Shown: positions 39,601-52,936, counted from the first letter of the stretch. The stretch: DNA of 64,000 nt from Phascolomyces articulosus (GCA_025677815.1 JAIXMP010000007.1:558001-622000), one strand, 5' to 3'. Translations and numbers: made by a program. The notes: generated by a model from the sequence alone, not told the origin.

Positions 39601-41148
39601 AAATTTCAACATTTTATATTCACATCTCTCTATTTAAATATGATATTTATAGACAACCGACAGAACATGTATTTCCTGATTCTCTTGTCATTGTCAGTGA
39701 GGAAAAACCAAGCACGATTATTGCCTACACACTCAGTTGTGAGGAGTATTTGGCACATATGAGAGGACCTATGAGCGATAAAGCATCAATTACAGATGAT
39801 ACCAGCACACTAGGAGGTGGTGGTGGATATGGCACCACGGATTATCCACCCATGGAAATGGAAAGCAGTAGTGAATCGATTGCTGATAACATCCAAGAAA
39901 CACTTTTACGTGGTACAGGTGTCCATATTGGTTGCAATTTCCGTCTCGGATCGACCAAATTTTTTTGTAAAGTCTTCTTTGTTGAACAATTCGATGCATT
40001 GCGACGCAATTGTGGGTTTGAAAACAGTTATATTCTGTCACTTGCCAGCTGTGTCAAATGGGATACATCTGGTGGCAAATCAGGAAGTGCGTTTTTGAAA
40101 ACAAGTGACGATCGATTACTCATGAAACAAGTATCACGGTTTGAAATGGATGCGTTTCTTGGGTTTGCTCCAGCTTATTTTCATTACATGTCAGAGGCCT
40201 TCTTTCGTGAATTGCCTACAGTATTGGCTAAAATATTTGGATTTTATACCATTGGATATAAAAACTCAGCTAACGGCAAGTCAATGCGGATGGATGTTGT
40301 AGTGATGGAAAATTTGTTTTATCAACGAAAAGTGAAAAAGGTATAAATAATATCCATTTTTTATAAAGCATATAATCATGCTCGCTATCGATCCATGTAA
40401 TAATAATTTTCTTTGAGTATTGGTATATTTATAGATATTTGATTTGAAAGGATCTATGCGTAATCGACATGTTCAATCTACAGGAAAGCAAGACGAGGTT
40501 TTACTCGATGAAAATTTAGTCGAATGTAAGTTTAACATAGGATGTGATTCATATACTATAAAAAGAATAATTGCACTAATAAATTATAATCTGGATGATG
40601 GTAGTAATATTCCAAACACCACTCTTCATACGAGCCCATTCAAAAGAGATTCTCCGAAGTTCGCTTCATAATGATACGCTATTTTTATCCAAATGGAACG
40701 TAATGGATTATTCACTTTTGGTTGGTATAGATGAGGACCGACAAGAACTTGTCGTTGGTATCGTTGGTATGTTATATTTTATTACATAATTTTCTCCCTT
40801 GCCCACTATTATATATTCAATTTTAGTTCATGATCGCATGTACTTACGATAAATAATAATAATGCATTAGATTTTATCCGCACGTTTACATGGGATAAAA
40901 AACTGGAAAGTTGGGTCAAGGAATCAGGAATTCTAGGTGGTGGAGGTAAAGGACCTACTATCATATCACCTCGTCAATATCGAATTCGGTTTAGAGAAGC
41001 CATGGAACGTTATTTCTTGATGGTTCCTGATGAATGGTCTTTGACACGCCAAATTCGAGGGCCACCTGCAGAATTTTTCCATCATCAACAACAACAGCAC
41101 CTTATGACGGAACAGTCATTACAAGATTCACCCATGGAGACCGATTAA
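33682..41148 (+). CDS. FAB1: Fab1/PIKfyve phosphatidylinositol-3-phosphate 5-kinase
   Basis: Six exons: 33682..34492, 34576..39565, 39653..40340, 40435..40525, 40605..40766, 40871..41148, totalling 2339 codons (yeast Fab1 2278). The start is the ATG in ACCATGGACG; an ATG a few bases upstream is in another frame and closes quickly. Domains: a FYVE finger at about 240-310 ([25 protein letters not shown]; its intron splits CRIC|G), a CCT/TCP1-like domain from about 745 ([13 protein letters not shown]), a Cys-rich region near 1150, and the C-terminal PIP kinase with [22 protein letters not shown] and [13 protein letters not shown]. The enzyme makes PI(3,5)P2 on vacuole/endosome membranes, controlling vacuole size and ion homeostasis. 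Linkers are long, low-complexity Ser/Pro/Gln. All catalytic motifs are intact. Confidence 0.95.
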
Positions 41149-41491
41149 TCTTCTTTTTTATGTAACTTGTTTTTTTTTATCTTCATTGTAAATAGTCATA
41201 TAGAAATAACTGGCATATTTTAATAAGGGGTGAAAGGAAAGATTCCATTTACATTATCTACTTTTGCATATCTTTATATATTTAACCATGAGACCCCTTG
41301 AGTTCTTTTTTCCTCAAGTTTTACATCCTATACGAAAAATCTTTTCCATATATATAAATATATATTCTTTTTCATTCATTAAAACAAAACGCATCCTATT
41401 CTTCTTTTGTTCATCCCCTTCTTTGTTGTTTGTATGGGTTGTATTTGTAAAAATCATTATTGATATATACAATTAATCATTTTTTTCAAAG

Positions 41492-42263
41492 ATGTGCAAC
41501 AAGACCCAATTTTCTTTAACAATAACAGCAACAATCTCGATCTTTCAACTATTAATTTATTCATGCATTATTCCAACGCTCTTTGCAAAGAAAATCGTCG
41601 TCAAAAATCAGTGTGCACATAATTTACAAGTGAGCTGGCAAACCAATGGAGAAACACGAGGTACTGTGGTCCCTGTAAAAATGGGTAGCAGTACAACATT
41701 TGATATGGAAGACGATTGGGCTGGACGTGTATAGGCAAGAGAATCCTGTGATACTCATGATTGTACCTTGGCAGGTGATGGTAATCCAGTATCCGTGGCA
41801 GAATTTGTCTTGGCTGGTGCGGACAATCCAACTTCACTTGCAGAGTTCAGAATGTTGATTATTATGATGTTTCTTTTGTGGATGGATATAACTTACACAT
41901 TCGTATCGAACCAACCCAAATGACAAAAGATCACACTGTGACAAGTGATCCACGCCGTCGTCAACTTACCTTTTGTAATCAAATTCCACGTTGTCCGAGT
42001 GATTTGGTACTTTATGACGCAACCATGCAGCACGCTACTGGCAGTAGTAGTAAGTTTGTAGCATGTCAAAGTGCATATTCAAGATATCGTCAAGATGCCT
42101 ATTGTTGTACAGGCTCCCATGCATCTCCATCCACATGTGCTTCAAATCATTTTGCACGAGCTATCAAGAATGTGTGCCCAGATGTTTAACTTATCCATAT
42201 GATGATGATATTAGTGCCTATGTTTGTCAAGCCCCTATTTACACGGTTACTTTTTGTCCATAA
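41492..42263 (+). pseudogene. Thaumatin-like secreted protein, inactivated
   Basis: ATG 41492 opens a good signal peptide (hydrophobic ISIFQLLIYSCIIPTLF, then AKKIVVKNQC), followed by thaumatin-like sequence: NLQVSW at the N-terminus, RRRQLTFCNQIPRCPSDLV, VACQSAYSRY, DAYCCTGSHASPSTC, and a C-terminal YPYDDDISAYVC ... TVTFCP stop. Three lesions: a TAG at 41732-41734 where the family has Trp after GRV/I (one base from TGG), a one-base frame change near 41845, and another at the T run near 42185. Thaumatin-like proteins are small disulfide-rich secreted proteins, some with glucan-binding or antifungal activity. Three independent lesions argue for a real pseudogene rather than one read error. Confidence 0.8.
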
Positions 42264-42650
42264 AGCATTCACTTATTACCAATATTTTTAATATATACAT
42301 ATACCTTTACCTAGATTTTTTGCTTCACGTATCATTATCTATCATATTTCTCAACAAACCCCCTTCTTCTCCCTTCGTCTTTCATTACACATTCAGTCAT
42401 TTTTTTACACATATCAATTACCATTATCACCATACCATCATTATTCATATATTTTTATAAATTATCTTATTATATATATATTAAACCAACTCATCATTAT
42501 TTATCACGAAGCAATTCTAACAACTTAAAAGTTAATCGATTTTTAATTGGCTAATTTAGGCCAAGTTCGCCGTCAAAAAGTTCAAAAAAAAAAACCCAAC
42601 CATACTTTCTTTTTATATATTACGCATACATAATCTTTTTTCTTAATTCA
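42264..42650. other. Intergenic, thaumatin-like to Ctk3
   Basis: AT-rich spacer, T-rich near the Ctk3 start. No gene was seen. Confidence 0.4.
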
Positions 42651-44656
42651 ATGGATATGGATCCGTTCGAATGTCGTTTGAATTTTCTTTCATTACTTGA
42701 AAAACTTAATGCTACACAATATTCAATTTACAAGGTAGCCACCTATGCAGTTCGACATCGAAATTTAGCAGAAGATCTGTATAGTTGTTTGTTGGAACAA
42801 TTGGACAAGGTAAAATAAACAGGTTTTTCTTTCTTTTTTCTTCTTTTCTTTCATTACTATTGAACCATATAACCTCCCCTATTACTATGATTACCTTTTT
42901 ATTGTCATGTATTTTATTTCTATATACCCTCATTCCTTCTCCCTTTTCGTTTTTTTTTTTTTTTGTTTTCTTTCTCTTCAATCGAGGGAGAGCCGACAAA
43001 GACGATCAGCCCAATGGAATTGCTTTAGTTAATACGAGAAGGGATATTTTGACGCGTTTTTATTCTATATTGAAACGTAAAAACGAAGGAGAGAGTGTGG
43101 GTGGATAAAACGTATGGGAATGGGGGTGGATAATGGAAGATACCTTTATTCTTTCGCATAAATCAAAATATCATCACCATCACCCTTCTTTTACCCTACC
43201 ATTTACTATTACTACTACTCTTTTTATGATTATAAGACAGTTTACTCAATAATAACAATCATAATAATAATAATTTTCTTTCTCTTTTAATTCCTTATGT
43301 TGTTGTTTTTTAACGTTTTGTATCCTTTTGGTAAAAAAAAACCATACAATGATAATTACATAATATAGGCGTCCATAAACGCACGAGTCAATATTGTATG
43401 TGTCCTTGACGCAATCTTAGAAATCAGTAACAAAGCGCGATTCAAGGGTTATCAAGACCTTACTCGGCAGGATCTTGCTCGAATTATTGAAACGGTTGTA
43501 CCCAACAATGCAAAAGGCAATGTCAATATCGGAAGCACACGCAAGGTAAAATATTATTCCTATTTCTTTTAATTGAAGTGGTTGTTGATTGTTATGAACA
43601 GAATGCTAAAATCATGCCATTAGATTCTCGATAATTGGCGACGGCATAATTACTTCGACAGTTCAGCTATTGATATAGTTGAAAAACCACTTTTAGACAG
43701 AGAAGCAGCTGCAGCGTAAGTTTTTTAAAAAAAAAATGGAAAGAAATTTCTTTCTATTCAAAGAGGAAATAAAAGTGTGTCTATGTGGGGGCAAGTGGAG
43801 AAAAGAAACCGGATAAATATAAGAAAAAAAAAGGAACCCAGAAAACTATTAATACATTAACACAAATTAAATCAGGTCGTCGCAAATTGCAAGTGAAGGT
43901 GGGTTTTCTAAAGAAGATATGCTGCGGCGAATGGAAGAAGATCGAGAACGGGTAACTTCTATTACAACTATTGCTTTTTATTATATGAGAAAATGATCTT
44001 GGAAATATATTTATTTATATTAATAATAATAATAGCACAAACGATTCCGAGAAGAAGTTTGGATTCGACCCGCTGGAGAACCTATCGACGCCGAATTCCA
44101 ACAACTCTGGGAAAGCACAGAACCACTCGTACCAGAGACGGATTATGAGGTGATGATGTTACAAAATATGCTCCGGTTGCCTCACTATGCGTGGCACCAT
44201 ATGTTATCTCAGCGGTCACCTGGTAACATGACAATGGCAACTATTAACACAACACCACCACCAACAACAACTGCTACAAGTGGAGTTAGTAACGGTGTAT
44301 CGAATATGGATGAAGTTTCTCCTTCCGTTCCATCTCCTTCTCCTGTGTCTCCTTCTTCTCCGCCACCTTCTTCAACTAATATAGCCGTAGACGCTCCTGT
44401 CGATCCTGTCGATGATGATGTTTCAATGACCCCTTCATCCCCAACTCATGAGCAACAACAAACACAAGATCAACCATCAGCTGCATCATCATCTCCTCCA
44501 CAACAACAACAACAACAACCTGCATCATCATCTTCTTCTTCTTCACCACCATCTCAACAACCATTACCACAAATTCCAGCAATGACTATTACAGCAGAAG
44601 AAGAACAATCACTTTTATCACCAGAATCATCACCATTAACGCCCACATCAATCTAA
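42651..44656 (+). CDS. CTK3: CTD kinase subunit gamma (Ctk3), CID-like domain
   Basis: Five exons: 42651..42809, 43369..43545, 43624..43715, 43876..43951, 44036..44656, giving 374 codons. The N-terminal 150 residues match the Ctk3 CID-like helical domain: DPFECRLNFLSLLEKLNATQ, the AEDLYSCLLEQLDK|ASINAR junction, NIVCVLDAILE, LARIIETVVPNNAKG and ILDNWR. The second part (EDMLRRMEEDRERHKRFREE) is a charged helix, and the C-terminal about 170 residues are low-complexity Pro/Ser/Gln. Ctk3 bridges the kinase Ctk1 and cyclin Ctk2 in CTDK-I, which phosphorylates Ser2 of the RNA polymerase II CTD during elongation. Intron 1 (559 nt) is unusually long for this window. Most of the C-terminal tail is unlike the short yeast protein and is probably disordered. 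Confidence 0.87.
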
Positions 44657-45111
44657 ATAATAAAAAGAACGTACACCAACCTGTAATTATCACATTATTA
44701 CCTCAACCAAATTAAATATCTCTTTTTCTCTGTCAGATGATTTGCTTATTTTCCACTCAAACAATCATCTTCTCCCGCCCATTTCTCTTGAACTTGTATA
44801 AACATGGTTAAAATGACTCTTCATTTTATGAAACAATGATCAAATATAATAATATTTTTCCCGTAAAAAATTCTTTTTGCCTATTTTCGTACTTTTTTCT
44901 AAAACCTGCCTTTTTTTTTTCTCACTCCTATTTGCTTTCAGACAATTTTTTAAGCTTCTTTTTTCATCTCTCTTTCTTTCTCTTTCTATTTTTTTTTACT
45001 TAATTCTATCATCTTTTATATATATATATATAACTCTCTTTTCATATTACAAGCAACTCTTTTCTCATTATCATTATTCTCCTTTCGAAAGAAACACCAA
45101 AAAACAAAACA
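44657..45111. other. Intergenic, Ctk3 to arrestin-like
   Basis: T-rich promoter-type DNA with CTTTCTTTCTCTTTC tracts and a (TA)n run near 45018-45031. No gene was seen. Confidence 0.45.
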
Positions 45112-46613
45112 ATGAATAATTATAATAAACGTATCCATAACGGTGATCTATTTTGTATTTCTGTTCAAGATAATGGACAAATCATTTTATATGAAGAAGA
45201 AGGTGGTTTATTACGAGGAAGTGTCATTTTAGACTGCCGTAATACTACTCGGATTAAATCAATTACTCTTAAATTTCAAGGTAGAGCTAGATGCCATTGG
45301 GGTCAAGATGGTTAGTATTTTTATAATTATTACGTAAGAAATCAATCAATTATAACTTCATAATACTTAGCAAAATAGTTTATTTTATTCTTCAGGGACT
45401 CATTATAAAGAGGATCGTATCGTCATTGAGCATTCTTGGAGTTTCTTACCACAGTCGAAAAATTCAAGAATATTCCACGGTCGTCATCAATGGTAATAAC
45501 AACATCATGATATCTCAAAGCAACACATGAACAGCCCAAAAAAAAAATCATCCAACTAAAAAAAAATAAAAAATAAAAACTATCATTTATTTGTTCCTCT
45601 CTACCATTTATAGGGATTTCTGTTTACAGTTACCAGCTCATTTACCTTCCAGTCTCGATCGTCAAGAAGATCGTCATTGTGACATTACTTATCGACTGAA
45701 AGCGATCGCTGAACGACCTACCTTCTCCCCCAACTTTGTAGTGAAACGTTCTGTAAGAGTATCGCGATGTATGCGTAATTCACACACTTTGCAGCAGCGT
45801 GCTATATTCGGAGATCAACATCCATTATTAAATTATCAAGTCCAACTGCCAAGCACAGTGGCGAGACCTGGTAGTACAATTCCGCTTGATTTTTATCTGT
45901 ACGATATTCATCCTCAAGTAGCACGTATAAGATCAGTGGCGTGTTATTTGAAAGCGAATGTCACGTTGATTTGTCGTCGTCAATTTGTAAAGAAATCAAG
46001 TCATACGTTAAGTTATTTACGTGATGATCATTTTATACCTCCTCAAACTACATCAGATGCATTGTCAAGATCGTCATGGTCAAAAACGGAACAACTTCGG
46101 ATACCAGGTCAAATCCCATCGGATGTGTCAACCGACATGATTAAGATTAAACACAGACTCAAGATTTTAATTTCAGTTACTAAGAAAAATGGTCAAACAG
46201 AAGGTAAAAAAAAAAACGTTTCATTGTTTTGTTTGTGTGTCACCCCATTCTTATTTTAATATATAAATAAATATTTAGAGATCACCGCTACTATACCCAT
46301 TACTATAAGCCAAGTGGATCAATCAGGATACACCAGTGATTATAATGATACGACAACATCATACCATAATGAATTATTACCAACCTATCAAACCGAATGT
46401 GGGTCAAACGATGTCACACTTGCTTTTACACCAAGATCAGATGATGAATATCCGTCTTCTTCTTCATCACCATGGTCAACCAATATAATGAATGGATTAG
46501 CTCGTTGTCCTTCTTATAAGAGTATCGCTAGTTTAAATCCTACAAGATTATCAAGAACCAATCTACCTGGTTATGATTCTATTGTTTCTATATCAACTGC
46601 TGCTGTTATATAA
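45112..46613 (+). CDS. Arrestin-like protein (possible ART ubiquitin-ligase adaptor)
   Basis: Four exons: 45112..45310, 45396..45492, 45614..46203, 46279..46613, giving 406 residues. The N-terminal half has the arrestin_N pattern: LYEEEGGLLRGSVIL, then KSITLKFQGRARCHWGQDG, SWSFLPQSKN and the QLPAHLPSSLD ... CDITYRLKA strand pair. The second half resembles arrestin_C (LPSTVARPGSTIPLDFYLYD, KIKHRLKILISV). The C-tail holds LLPTYQTE and LPGYDSI, LPxY motifs close to the PPxY motifs that recruit Rsp5/Nedd4 ubiquitin ligases. Fungal ART proteins direct ubiquitination and endocytosis of plasma-membrane transporters. Only the fold and motif placement support this; the cargo is unknown. The gene converges on the 5-phosphatase with a 191-bp gap. 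Confidence 0.8.
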
Positions 46614-46804
46614 AAAGAACTCATGAATAAAAAAAATAATCTTTTTTATTTGCATTATATTCTGCATATGGTTTTTTTTTCTCACTATGGTATATAATAA
46701 ATAATAATAATAAATATACTAAAATAATATTTAATGTGATGCTTGGTCACAATTAAAAAAAATAAATATTCAATATAAACCCCTTTCAAATATGTAACAA
46801 TCTT

Positions 46805-47498
46805 CTAAATACTTTGAAGCAATTTGGACCACCAATTTTTCTTTTTTTCTGCTTTTTCAATGCCGTTTTCTTTTGTATTCTTTTCTGATGATGATGATAA
46901 TGATTGTTGGGTATCTTCTTGCTTTGTTGTAGTTGCTGTTTTTCCATTTGTGATAGCAGCAGGAGCAGCAGCGATAGCGGTGGTAGTAGTTGTACTTTTC
47001 TCTTTGGGTTTCCATTCATCAAACCAAATACCGAAAACACCCACGACAGGCATATGATCACTGACACCCACAAGTTTTTGGTCAAGAATAGCACCATACC
47101 ACCAACAAACGGTATCTTTATTCACCTCCTTCTTCTTGGCTGCAAGGGAACGAGTTTTTGGCATATTCCGTTTGCGTTTCCACCAAGCCTGCTTACTACT
47201 TTTCCCTTGTACAGTACCAGGCAGTCCGCGTGCTTTACTTGTTGCTGGTATAGAAGAAGGAAGAGGAGGTACAGGTAGGGGTTGATTGTCTCGAGGTCGA
47301 TCGTGCCACAAGATTCGATCTGTCCAACTAGGTACACGTTGTTTTGGACTACTATCGTATAATAAATCACAAGGCGATACTAAATGTTGAGATAGTGGTC
47401 GCATTTCTGGAGCTGATTGGGAGCGTTGTTTACGATGTCTTGTTCTGTTTTGTAATTTAGGTTGTTGTTGTTGTTGTTGTTGTTGCTGCTGCTGCTGC

Positions 47499-47568
<70 letters not shown>

Positions 47569-49814
47569 GCTCCTTTTTATCCGTGGATTCTGATGAGGAA
47601 GCTTTTGTAGTCGTAGTTGTAGTAGTTGTAGTTGTAGTGGCAGTATTCGTATTTGTATTGGTAGTAGTAGTAGTAGTAGTTTTATTTTTTGGTTGTGGTA
47701 AAGGTGGTTGTTGTTGAGCCGAGGAAGTAGAAGGGGTTGTAGCTGAGGAGGAAGCCCCTGTAGTGATAGGTGTTGTTTGGGCTGTAGAACGACGTGAAGA
47801 AGATGCAGATGAAAACCAATCAAATGGAGAAGAATGATCATCCTCATCACTACTACTATCACCACTACTGGATTCACTATCATCTTCTGTTTGTGTATCG
47901 AGTTTATACGTAGGTGGGAAATCAATAGGATGCTCTTTAAATGTTTTTAATGGACTTGTTCCAGCGTTTCGTTCGACCGTAAGTTGATCGAATCTCAAAA
48001 GTGACTAATTATTATGTATAAACCATGTTGGCAAGTTCAATTATCATAGATGCATATTAACTTAGAGATAACTGGTTTATCTCTCCTTTTTCAATTTCTA
48101 TTTCTCACACATACACACATTGGATGCATTGCCATCAAACGATCCAACAAGAAAAATCAAAAGGCTCTTACTTTAAATTCTCCTTTTTTGATAGTATCCA
48201 AAACTAATTTTCGATCGGCATTCACCCGGTAATTCGTATCACCAAATAAAAAAACATGATCAAATCGTTCCATGACACTTGGATGCTCATGTCCCTTCTT
48301 TTCGCCTATACGTATTTAAAAAGGAGGGGATAGAGAAAGAAGAGGAATTAGAAATTAGCCTCATTATTTTTTGTTTGACGTATGACAAGGGAAAAAGAGA
48401 AAGGCTTTTTTTTTTTGTACCAGAGAATATTGCCTCAACATCTTCCTTTTCAGGATTAGCCTTATTTTTTTCTCGGTTCCTCCGACGCCGACGACGAATG
48501 CTGTTAGCACCCATACTAGGTATCCTTGACAATGAGGAAGATGCATGGTGATGATGTTTCCCACATAACAAAGGTCCATTGGAAAAATCAGGTATTTTAA
48601 GTTCATGAAGGATTCGATGTACATTTGCATTACGTTCCGTCAATTTATTTTGATGTGCTAAAAGAAGACTTATTAGTCTCAGTAGTCTCACTCTACTTTA
48701 CTATTAAAACTGTCGTATTCTTACCTCGTAAATGACAATTAATAAAGAGTAAAGAGCGTGATCCAAACAAAATAGAAATCGCCACTGCGCCCTTGTTTCT
48801 ATTATAAACAATCAAAACATTAAACCTTCTATTCCCATTTTGCCCTGGATTACCGACAACTTTTCTTGCCCTTTTTCCAAATCCATACCCCATCCCATTC
48901 TCTCACTCTCTCTCTCACTCTCTTCCCCCCCCCAAACTTTCTTTCTTTCTCTCTCTTTCAAAAGAAAATTTATTTATATATATTACTTACCCAACCCAGT
49001 TACCCCAACCTGTCTTGATACGATCACATTGAATCCCTCGAACAAGATGGCTAACAGGTTCCCAAACAAACACTGCCAAATGCAAAGCAGCAAGCGTTTC
49101 AGTTTGCAACATTGTGTATTGAGGACCTAGATATTCCTGCAGACGTTTTTCCCAAAGTTCTTTGGATGGAAATATAAGGGATTCAGAAATATTATGTTCA
49201 CACTCTTGAGTACCAATGGCAAGTATATGATAAGGGTGTGTTGGGGTATCATCCAATAAATGTGGAAATTTTTCAAGATCATCATCATTCAAATGATGAC
49301 TTTTACCACTTTTTGTTAAAAACGTGGCTAGATCAATAGGTAATAATCTTCCATACATATTCCATGTGCCCACAAATACTTTGAGTCGATTGGGGACATT
49401 GATGTCTTGCTCTTGTAAAAGAGTAGTAGGTGCAGCCGATGCTTTTTTAAATAAACTAAATGGATTGATTTTGATCCGACCTGAAAAAGTCGTATTGGCA
49501 GAAGTCGTAGTAGATGTAATTCGAGTATGTTTGGATGAATCTTGTTGGCTGTTATTTTGATTTGCATTTGTACCACTCATTTGTGTATCAATGGTTAATG
49601 GTACTGGTACTTTTGTTGATGATGGTTGTTCTTGTTGATTCTTTTCGTCTACATCATTGCTATTATTTTTACCCAACTTCATTAGTTGAGTCACTGCTTG
49701 TAATTTAATCCATTGTGGTGATTTTTTTGTAGTTGGTTTTTCTATTATAGTTGCCTGTGTTGTTGTTGTTGGTGGTGGTGGTGATGCAGGTGTAGTATCG
49801 ATAGTAGTAGACAT
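46805..49814 (-). CDS. Inositol polyphosphate 5-phosphatase (IPPc) with low-complexity insert
   Basis: Five exons on the minus strand: 48991..49814, 48725..48798, 48421..48657, 48172..48305, 46805..48004, giving 822 codons. The start is ATG 49814; the open frame upstream has no ATG in good context. After a Thr/Pro/Gln-rich head, catalytic motifs appear in order: GTWNMYGR (about 150), IGTQECE (about 202), INCHLRG, FGDTNYR (400-405), FPPTYK (452-457), PSWTDRIL (about 645) and SDHMPVVGVF (about 738). These are the Mg-dependent 5-phosphatase residues that cleave the 5-phosphate of PI(4,5)P2, PIP3 or soluble inositol phosphates. There is no Sac1 domain, unlike synaptojanins. An insert of about 185 residues with a 36-Gln tract separates FPPTYK from PSWTDRIL, normally about 15 residues apart. 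Convergent with the arrestin-like gene. Confidence 0.88.
47462..47569 (-). repeat. CAA/CAG trinucleotide repeat (polyGln, 36 codons)
   Basis: Uninterrupted run of 36 Gln codons on the minus strand, mostly CAA with a short internal CAG block. It lies inside the 5-phosphatase reading frame and is flanked by Thr- and Ser-rich stretches. Confidence 0.9.
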
Positions 49815-52800
49815 GCAAAAAGAAAAAAGTAAGTGAGTGAGGAAGAGAGAGAAGAAAGAAAGAAAAAAAGAGGGAACCAGAACTTTGTTAAAGGCTAAAA
49901 AAATATAAATTGAAGATTTGCCACACAACTTAACTCGTTTTTGTGTAACTAAACAAATGATCTACTTTTTTTTGCCTCGATCGACTACTCCAAATACAGA
50001 TTTTCGCCCGTTTCCATCAATATATCTGTTTAATAATAATAAACTTTCTATTATCCAGAAAGGTTTATATAGTTAGTAAATGAAATAATCAATCTACCTT
50101 GTTGGATTAATATTATAATAGTATGATGAATTATATATAACTTTATACCAACGATGAGGAGATTGCTACTATATGAACTACACTAATACTATCATAATTA
50201 AAAACCACCACGTTGTTGGTTGTTTTACAAAAAGTAATATAAAATAACGAAGCATTTTACGGATTTCATCGGTTTTTTACTTTTTTTTCTAAAGTTTTGT
50301 TGCACTCATTTATTTTGCACTACTCTATTGAATTATAATATAAAAGCTAAGGACCCAATTTGAGGTTTATTATACACGAAACTGCTAATAACACTATTCT
50401 CTCTCATGAAAAGGAAAGACATTTTTGAGAAGATGAACAATAATAAAAAGATGATGTCAACCCTTTACTTTTTCTTTTATTAATTAAGGAATTTATGCCA
50501 AGCCCTTTTGTGCATTTTGAATGATTTTACCAACACACGTGCATCACTAGGTTATAAAAAAATGATGTAACACTAAAAAAAAGAGAGTATCGTTTGGTTG
50601 TGTCAAAAACGCAACTGTTGTTAGTTCCTGGGTCACCGCTCCTTTAATAAACAACCTATTAACATACATATTCTGAAACCTTCTATGAGGCTGACATTGT
50701 TCAAAGACAAGGAGCGATCGCTAATAAAAATACATAAATCATGGTTCTTAATCGACATCGAGTAATGTCCAGCACATGAATTTTTAATTCAATAATGATA
50801 GAACTAGGAAGCAACTTTTGTATCAAACACTTTTTAGACATATCAAAAATCAACCCATACCAACTAAAAACACTGTTACAAATTTATCATATAAAAGTCA
50901 CTTGCATTGATTTCATCGTAGAAAAGTCTCTCTATACTAACAATTATAATAATTTTTTTAGCCAATCTCCGATTTCTCACCAAAACATCTAAAGCTTGGA
51001 TGCATCTAGTCGTCCCTGTTTGGTTTAGTCTATCCCGCAAGTGATCATGCATATTTATCCCTACCGGCTCTCTTAGAACAAAAAGTTGTATTCACCTGCA
51101 TATATTTTTCAATATAAAAATTTATATATCAATGTGTCCCATATTATTCCCATCGCCATTACCTATCGTTTGAGGAGAATATGCAGCATTTCGTCCTTTA
51201 GAGAGAGAGATACAAATGATCCTTGAATATATATAAATAAAACCCTGCCCAACAACGTTCTGAACACGACGGGCATAATCCAAGGTTTTTAGGTAATACC
51301 AACATTGGTCTTACATAAAAATATCAGATCATATTGCTGCATAAAAGTAACGGAGCATATTAGAGAAGTTTCGATTATCTATATTATATTAGTAACAAGC
51401 TCCTTTACCTTGAGACGATAAAAATTTCCCGCTATATATATAAGCGTTGGCGTTAAGCAAAGTGTATCATATCTTTGACTTTTTATTCGTTCTGTGATAG
51501 CATGAAGAAGGAGTGCTTGTGTATATGATAAAATAATGACAATGATTGAATTTGAAAATGTGAGTAGGAATTGTTAATTAGTAATCATTATACTGCATTT
51601 TTCGAAACAAATCCCATTTTATATAGATTATCCCTTTTATTACAGCGCCATACCCCTCTCCTCTTATGATGTATCTCCCAATCCTTTTCCCTATTTTTGT
51701 TTTCAAACAAGCCTAATAAAATTTAAAAAAGTGGCGTTCTTGTTTGCTTTTAGGAATATCGTTTTTCATTGTTTTATTTGCATTCATTGGGTTTAAGAAA
51801 AACAGCCGCTTCATATTAATACATCCAAATCTTTCATTTTAATAAGGAAACAAAAATATAGAATAGTATATAGAAATAGTTGGATATTATAAAAAAAAAC
51901 TTTTTTATGACCTATATTTATATATATATATTATACAAACAAAGTCGTCAAACGAATGTACCTTACGATATACTTAACATATTTAACTATAAAAACAAAT
52001 AAAGCATCCTCTACAATAGAATATATATACCTTGCTGCTATACTTGTTACTGTCTTGATAGAAGAATACAATTTTATTTGAATTTATTGGTTTTGTTATT
52101 TTTATCTATACTTTTATAATTCATCCAAAAATACTTGCTGCTTAAACTAAAATACGAGATTTGACGTGGTCTGTCCTCGTGCACTGGCCCCATGTGAAGA
52201 GTGAGAGGTCTTTAAATTTACAACATCCGTTTTGCTCTCTTAACCCCCCCCCCAAAAAAAAAAATTCATAGACGTTGGTGGTACCCATTCCCATTGAGTC
52301 TGAATAAAACATATTATACGTTTTTTGGTTCCATTGTTTCTAATGAAGTGAGTTATTGTAACTGACCATGTGTTGTAATATGAACCCTGTTTTCCTTCAA
52401 TCTTGTTGGCTAGTCTATTATTACCTTCTAGTATAAAAAGTGGTTGATTTTATCTATTAGTCTTCTTTCAAATCTTGTAATTTTTTAAACAAGTAACTGG
52501 ACCTGACAATAATCATCACCGCTTCGTTTATTTTTCTGATCATGTCAAACTTGGCCATTTCACACCACCGATAGATATCATCATAGTTTAAATCCATCGA
52601 ATATGTTGTAAAGGACAAAAAAGTACGACATCATTAGTACAATCCACCATATAAAAGTAACATATATTTGTTGTGCCATCGATTGAAGAATCCCAGACAA
52701 TAACGCTTTATCTTGTATCATATAAAGTTCTGGTTCCAGTTTCCTCTTCTTGCCATCTTCCCTCTTATTAGAAACTGGACTTCAGTTCCATTACCCATAT

Positions 52801-52936
52801 GAATCCAACCAAATACTTCTACAACGAATCATAAACAAAAAGTGATCAACAAGTTAATTGTTTCACCAACTAATTTACCACTGATAACCTAATATTTTAA
52901 TACTCAACGTCCCTTACAACTATTATCAAAAACATT

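Noticed and set aside
47380..47925. Open frame rich in poly-Asn and poly-Leu/His within the 5-phosphatase
   Set aside because: Out-of-frame reading of the CAA repeat; the in-frame version continues the phosphatase domain.
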